From an uncultured Eubacterium sp. (GTDB lineage: Bacteria; Bacillota; Clostridia; Oscillospirales; Acutalibacteraceae), in NCBI GenBank assembly GCA_900542875.1, contig UQPH01000001.1, positions 1 through 64,000 of the forward strand: a DNA stretch of 64,000 nucleotides, read 5' to 3'. The position numbers and the translations under genes were made by a program. The notes beneath the pieces were generated by a model. It was not told where the DNA came from. It made no database searches and was given only the letters and a program-made list of their open reading frames with translations. Positions within the stretch are counted from its first letter, which is position 1. The number at the start of each line of letters is the position of its first letter. Positions 60,696-64,000 of this stretch are shown one piece after another.

Positions 60696-61084
60696 TATTT
60701 GGATTCCACCTTACTCATAAATCGTTCGCCGTTTACGACAAATCTGGTTATTGTTCCTTTTCCGATAATGTCCTCTTTGCTGTCCGTTGCGATTACATCA
60801 AAGGTGAGTTTTCTTCCGTCAACCGCTTTGAGTGTTGCACTTGCTTTTATCAGTTCGCCCAGTCCGCTCGCCTTGTCGTGGGTGATGTTGATGGCTGTGC
60901 CCACCGTTGTCTCTCCCTCGTCAAGCAGGCTCTCACATGCCGAGCAGGTAGCCTTTTCCATAAGTGCAATCATATACGGAGTTCCGAGAACCTCGAGTGA
61001 GCCGCTTCTTGCCGCAATGGCGGTGTATGCGGAATTTACGAGAATCATAGCCTCGCCTTTTAATTCGTGTTCAAATTCTTTCAT
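60695..61084 (-). CDS. Hotdog thioesterase (FlK-like family)
   Basis: 129-residue hotdog fold. VLGTPYMIALMEKA and TAINITHDKAS match the Thr, Glu and His positions used by fluoroacetyl-CoA thioesterase-like proteins. Presumably hydrolyses an acyl-CoA; real substrate unknown. First gene of the five-gene operon, overlapping the next by one base; RBS TAGGAG. A promoter with TTGCTA and TATAAT is likely near 61115-61143. Confidence 0.85.
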   Translation of the reverse strand: MKEFEHELKGEAMILVNSAYTAIAARSGSLEVLGTPYMIALMEKATCSACESLLDEGETTVGTAINITHDKASGLGELIKASATLKAVDGRKLTFDVIATDSKEDIIGKGTITRFVVNGERFMSKVESK

Positions 61085-61144
61085 ATTTTGCTCCTATCCC
61101 CCAATATAATGTTTAATTATAGCATATTATAATAATTATAGCAA

Positions 61145-61225
61145 GTAGGAGCGAACAGGGTTCGTACTTATGATTAGTATTTCAACACTTTACGAAGTTT
61201 CACCGCTCCCCTTGATAAGGGGAGC
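61145..61225. repeat. Dispersed palindromic repeat (two blocks)
   Basis: GTAGGAGCGAACAGGGTTCGTAC (61145-61167; 23 nt written as two arms GAGCGAAC/GTTCGTAC) and GCTCCCCTTGAT plus AAGGGGAGC (61205-61225). Same architecture as 32041-32118. Confidence 0.6.
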
Positions 61226-61299
61226 AGATAGAATTTAATTGCCCCTTCTTGAAAACGAATACAATATAATCTCAGTGTGTTTTATTCCATCATAAACGC

Positions 61300-61404
61300 A
61301 AAAAGAAAAAGAGACGGGCGTAACACTCGTCTCTTTCCCTCTCTGTCTATAACAAACTATAGGAGGACAGGAACTCAAAACGGTTGCGGCTCCGTTTTGA
61401 GCGT
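61300..61404 (-). ncRNA. Candidate trans-acting small RNA with exposed anti-Shine-Dalgarno sequence
   Basis: Minus-strand RNA of about 105 nt from a consensus promoter to the terminator AGAGACG...CGTCTCT followed by TTTTCTTTTT. 5' hairpin CTCAAAACGG/CCGTTTTGAG (61374-61401), then TTCCTGTCCTCC mostly unpaired, then a small CTATA/TATAG hairpin. The stretch AGTTCCTGTCCTCCT is perfectly complementary to the RBS at 25519-25533. No ORF of note. Existence is well supported; the target is a hypothesis. Confidence 0.65.
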
Positions 61405-61410
61405 ACACAC

Positions 61411-61439
61411 ATTATAGTAAATTGTTACCAAGTTGTCAA
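61411..61439 (-). promoter_or_regulatory. Promoter of the candidate sRNA
   Basis: Minus strand TTGACA (61439-61434), 17-bp spacer, TATAAT (61416-61411). Confidence 0.85.
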
Positions 61440-61499
61440 GTTAAAAGTTTAGACTTTTTTTGCATTTTATACAAAAACCGACTTTTATTGACCTTTTTC

Positions 61500-61605
61500 T
61501 ATACAAAACAATCTTTTTGTCGCATATTTGTCGCATTTTGTCGATATATTTTTGGGACTAATTAGTCGAAAAATATTGACATAATACATATGTTCTACTA
61601 ATATG
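61500..61605 (+). promoter_or_regulatory. Promoter and repeated motifs upstream of the sigma-like pair
   Basis: TTTTGTCG occurs three times in close succession (about 61515-61550), followed by the palindrome GACTAATTAGTC and a promoter TTGACA (about 61576) with TAATAT 17 bp on. The array of short repeats before a promoter looks like a regulator site. Confidence 0.55.
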
Positions 61606-61661
61606 GATATTAGATTAGCGAACCACTCAAGTTAATCAATATACAGAAAGAAGGGCATACG

Positions 61662-61877
61662 ATGACGATTAATGAATTGGCTCATGAATATGAGCAGCAG
61701 TATAAGATACTTTCCGCAAGACTTGACGCAATGAAACCTCTGCTGAATGTTTACCGTGGAAACGACCTTGTTCTGCTGAGAAGAAAAATTAGAATATACT
61801 ACGATATGGCTTGTGAATGCAAAAGAACTGCATCAATGCTTTTTGGTTATTATGATGAGGAGGACCTGTATGATTGA
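61662..61877 (+). CDS. Small helical protein of unknown function, 71 aa
   Basis: 71 residues, predicted all-helical (MTINELAHEYEQQYKILSAR then LNVYRG and LRRKIRIYYDMACECKRT), ending with acidic DEEDLYD. Resembles short regulatory proteins next to sigma-like HTH proteins in phage remnants, but no named family. RBS AGAAAGAAGGG. The next ORF starts inside its last codons. Confidence 0.7.
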   Translation: MTINELAHEYEQQYKILSARLDAMKPLLNVYRGNDLVLLRRKIRIYYDMACECKRTASMLFGYYDEEDLYD

Positions 61878-62196
61878 TTTTACGGAAAATTATTTTAACT
61901 CGAATTACTCTCAGCTTGACGGCTACGACAGAGAAAAGGCAAAGCAAAAGGCACTTCAGACCGTTGTGCCGCTGATAATGGATAACGAGCTTACGCCAAA
62001 GCAAAATATTTGTCTGAGATATAAGTACATAAATAATAAAAATCAAAAGGAAATTGCCGAACTCCTTAAACTTTCTCAACCCACCGTATCAAGGCATATA
62101 AATGCCGCAAAAGACATTATGAATAGTTCGCTCAAGTATTGCTATATTGCTTTGTCTAAGGCTATTGACGAATACGAAAGACTCAGTACACAGTAA
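61870..62196 (+). CDS. Sigma-70 region 4-like HTH protein
   Basis: 108 residues. The central part LTPKQNICLRYKYINNKNQ followed by KEIAELLKLSQPTVSRHINA is a sigma region 4-type helix-turn-helix; no region 2 is present. Similar stand-alone proteins regulate late or mobile-element genes. Translation overlaps the 71-aa gene by 8 bp; RBS GAGGAGGACC. The start at 61870 gives the better N-terminus than an earlier ATG. Confidence 0.8.
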   Translation: MIDFTENYFNSNYSQLDGYDREKAKQKALQTVVPLIMDNELTPKQNICLRYKYINNKNQKEIAELLKLSQPTVSRHINAAKDIMNSSLKYCYIALSKAIDEYERLSTQ

Positions 62197-62336
62197 AATT
62201 TAATATTATTTCGCTTTTATGCTTTAATCCTGTACCCTAAAAAGTGTTTGCTTTTACATCTTTTTTAATGGTTAATGCGGTTGTATAATAAACCTATATA
62301 ATTTGATTATATTTGATTTTATAAGGAGAAAACAAA

Positions 62337-62867
62337 ATGAAAACAAAAACGAAAACCAATGTAAAAAAGATTTGTCTTACCGGACTTATGGCGGCTATGG
62401 TTACGGTATGCACGGCATTTATTAAGATACCTACGGGAATTAATGCAGGTTATCTTCATTTCGGCGACAGTATGATTTATATCAGCGGCTGTATTCTCGG
62501 TCCCTGGGCACTTTTGGCTTCGGCAATCGGCGGCGCACTTGCGGATATTTTGGCAGGCTCGCCTCAGTGGGCGATAGCCACCGCAATCATAAAGGCTCTC
62601 AATGCCGTGCCGTTTATAATTATGGCGGCTGAATATAAAAAGAAGAATAATACCGTTAAAGTTGTTAATAAGTACACTTCGCCTATGGTCATTGTTTCCG
62701 GTCTTATTACGATTTTCGGTTATCTTCTCGCAGAGGGAATTATGTATTCGTTCCCGTCGGCACTCACCTCCGTTCCGTTTTCCATTGTTCAGGCTGTGGG
62801 TTCTGCGATTATATTCTTTGTTGTCGGTAAAATTTTTGATAAGGCGAATTTACAAAAATATATCTGA
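62337..62867 (+). CDS. ECF transporter S component
   Basis: 176 residues with about six hydrophobic helices. ALKIPTGINAGYLHFGDS-type pattern (here FIKIPTGINAGYLHFGDSMI) and GGALADILAGSPQWA fit the DUF3816/TIGR04002-like subgroup of ECF substrate-binding proteins. The vitamin bound is unknown; no riboswitch is seen in the 140-bp leader. Needs the shared ECF energiser elsewhere. RBS AAGGAG. Confidence 0.85.
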   Translation: MKTKTKTNVKKICLTGLMAAMVTVCTAFIKIPTGINAGYLHFGDSMIYISGCILGPWALLASAIGGALADILAGSPQWAIATAIIKALNAVPFIIMAAEYKKKNNTVKVVNKYTSPMVIVSGLITIFGYLLAEGIMYSFPSALTSVPFSIVQAVGSAIIFFVVGKIFDKANLQKYI

Positions 62868-62880
62868 CATTGATATTAAA

Positions 62881-62910
62881 GCGGGCTCGGTATTCCGAGC
62901 TCGCTTTTTT
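62881..62910 (+). terminator. Terminator after the ECF S-component gene
   Basis: GCGGGCTCGG-TATT-CCGAGCTCGC followed by TTTTTT. Confidence 0.92.
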
Positions 62911-63178
62911 ATGCGTGGAATTATGCTTATTATAGGCTGTCCGAAGAGTTTCTTATTTCGTTTACACAAAAACAACAGATAAATAATTATTTAATTGTCT
63001 GCGTGGTTAAGGGACTTTATCGGGCAGTCTAAAGTAAAACAGCACCTCATCTTGAGGTGCTGTTTTGCGTATCCCGTCGCTACTCGGGATACAAAGGAGT
63101 AAATTTATATAAAATCTAAAAGGCTATATATTAAAAGGTTGGGGAAGTTATTCCGGCAACCTTGGTTGCAACCATGTT
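62911..63178. other. Gene-free stretch with a second strong hairpin
   Basis: No supported gene. 63036-63066 forms a perfect 13-bp stem AAAACAGCACCTC/GAGGTGCTGTTTT that could terminate either strand. TATCCCG...CGGGATA follows near 63069-63092. 63133-63160 (minus AAGGTTG...CCAACCTTTT) is the likely terminator of the leftward gene at 63179. A GGAG at 63096 has no start codon in range. Confidence 0.6.
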
Positions 63179-63979
63179 TTATAATTTGTTGATTACGGTG
63201 AAAGCATCAGACTTGATGTCTAAATCTGCCGGGTTGTGGTCTTTTGGTACTTTGTTCTTTACCATAGCTCCGCTGATCATAAAGAAAGCCACATCTTTGC
63301 TGAGCCTTCCGTAGTCAACATTAAGAATTTTTGATGTTACCTTTTCGCTGAAGAAGTTTACCAGCGGTCCCATCATAAATGCTGTGATAACAGTTCCGAT
63401 GCCGATGTTTTTTACACCGGACAAATCACCTTTTAACAGTGCGGTCAATCCGCCGCTGACAATCAGTCCGATAAGTATTACGAGCACATCTGTAAATACT
63501 CTTGCCCATTTATACGGAATGTTTGTCGCTCTGTTTATCATAAAACCGATGCTGTCGTAAGGACCTACACCGATGTTGCAAACGAAGAACAGAGAGCAGG
63601 AAAAGCACAAAACCACAATGCCTGCCGCAAGTAAAGCAATGCGAAGTGCAAGACCGTCGCCGCTCGCTTTAACGCTCGGCTCAATAATCTTTTCAAATAA
63701 TTCGCACGAGTAACCGACGCCAACCATATTAATCAATGTGCCTACACCGATGAGTCCACGGTGAGCAACTATAACCACAAAAACTATGATTACAGCGTTG
63801 ACAATCAGCTGATAGGTTCCGTAGCCTATTCCCAATGTCGAAGAGATGTTCATATTCATTGATGTAAAGGGGTCAACACCAAAGCCCGAAACGGAAAACA
63901 ATGCAATTCCCAATCCCATGACTACTATGGAAAGGACGGTCAACACAACACGCTTAACCATATTATGTTGAACAAACAT
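63179..63979 (-). CDS. YczE/YitT-like membrane protein
   Basis: 266 residues with five to six hydrophobic helices; RVVLTVLSIVVMGLGIALF opens the family domain and GVGPYDSIGFMINR is a typical internal motif. Members of this group are uncharacterised transporters or regulators. The start may be ATG 63979 or 63961 (MVKRVV); no strong RBS fits either, 63979 is slightly preferred for TAAAGAT upstream. Monocistronic within the window. Confidence 0.8.
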   Translation of the reverse strand: MFVQHNMVKRVVLTVLSIVVMGLGIALFSVSGFGVDPFTSMNMNISSTLGIGYGTYQLIVNAVIIVFVVIVAHRGLIGVGTLINMVGVGYSCELFEKIIEPSVKASGDGLALRIALLAAGIVVLCFSCSLFFVCNIGVGPYDSIGFMINRATNIPYKWARVFTDVLVILIGLIVSGGLTALLKGDLSGVKNIGIGTVITAFMMGPLVNFFSEKVTSKILNVDYGRLSKDVAFFMISGAMVKNKVPKDHNPADLDIKSDAFTVINKL

Positions 63980-64000
63980 ATCTTTAATATATCCGTATGC

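Noticed and set aside
61361..61446. Possible small peptide on the plus strand starting at a TTG after AGGAGGACAGG
   Set aside because: The spacing is poor, the start would lie within a hairpin, and the minus strand has a complete promoter and terminator; treated as the complement of the sRNA.
62911..62982. 23-codon ORF after the ECF S-component terminator
   Set aside because: No RBS and its ATG follows directly on a terminator T run.

Overview
The window reads as an oriC-proximal chromosome segment of a spore-forming, anaerobic, Gram-positive Clostridia member, most likely Oscillospiraceae/Ruminococcaceae. The grounds are the mnmE-mnmG-rsmG-noc-parA-parB order typical next to Firmicutes oriC, parS sites, a SleB-type germination hydrolase, a T-box and an FMN riboswitch, many basic membrane lipoprotein and ECF transporters, and a split B12-dependent methionine synthase. 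There is no rRNA, phage module, CRISPR array or IS transposase. The genus is not resolved.

Layout. 1-7.8 kb: tRNA-modification genes (mnmE partial, mnmG), rsmG, noc, three parS sites, parA, parB, serS. 7.8-8.75 kb: a tiny type I toxin-antitoxin locus, about 171-bp tandem repeats carrying the 3' end of tRNA-Gly, and tRNA-Gly(GCC). 8.85-16.1 kb: a Cof-type HAD phosphatase and a purine salvage operon (xpt, BMP-type nucleoside ABC transporter, hpt). 16.3-21.6 kb: small conserved protein, thioredoxin, pyrG, sleB, ogg, rsmE. 21.6-25.3 kb: an orphan antitoxin RNA, FMN riboswitch with ribU, a DUF1846 gene behind a leader terminator, a PHP/CehA-like protein. 25.5-33.9 kb: two paralogous TrpXYZ-type ABC transporters, the second under a tryptophan T-box, flanking a second toxin-antitoxin locus (its leader split by a 275-bp MITE-like element) and rpsF-ssb-rpsR. 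34-39.4 kb: DUF3793 and flavodoxin behind palindromic operators; metF, the reactivation subunit, metH and an Rrf2 regulator. 39.5-50.9 kb: M28 peptidase, MATE pump, a 44-aa membrane peptide, OadG/OadB sodium-pump subunits, pcrA, CDF transporter, acyl-CoA synthetase, FTR-like protein, TM2 protein. 51-56 kb: hexuronate genes (uxaC, kdgK, kdgA) and gdhA. 56-61.1 kb: a tightly overlapped operon of thioesterase, HAD-Nudix fusion, nifS, thiI and a catalytically dead sortase-B-like protein. 61.1-64 kb: a candidate small RNA, a sigma-like pair, an ECF S component and a YczE-type membrane protein.

The most novel-looking system is a family of compact type I toxin-antitoxin loci: 24-residue hydrophobic peptides ending in KKK, each opposed by an antisense RNA of about 100 nt with its own consensus promoter, with conserved mRNA features (a hairpin over the Shine-Dalgarno, and a leader able to pair with the 3' end). 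Two loci are intact and one has kept only the antitoxin. Other candidates are a small RNA perfectly complementary over 15 nt to the ribosome-binding site of the first TrpX-like gene, and two leaders (pyrG and DUF1846) that share the same 5' sequence and terminator position. All functional statements are inferred from sequence.
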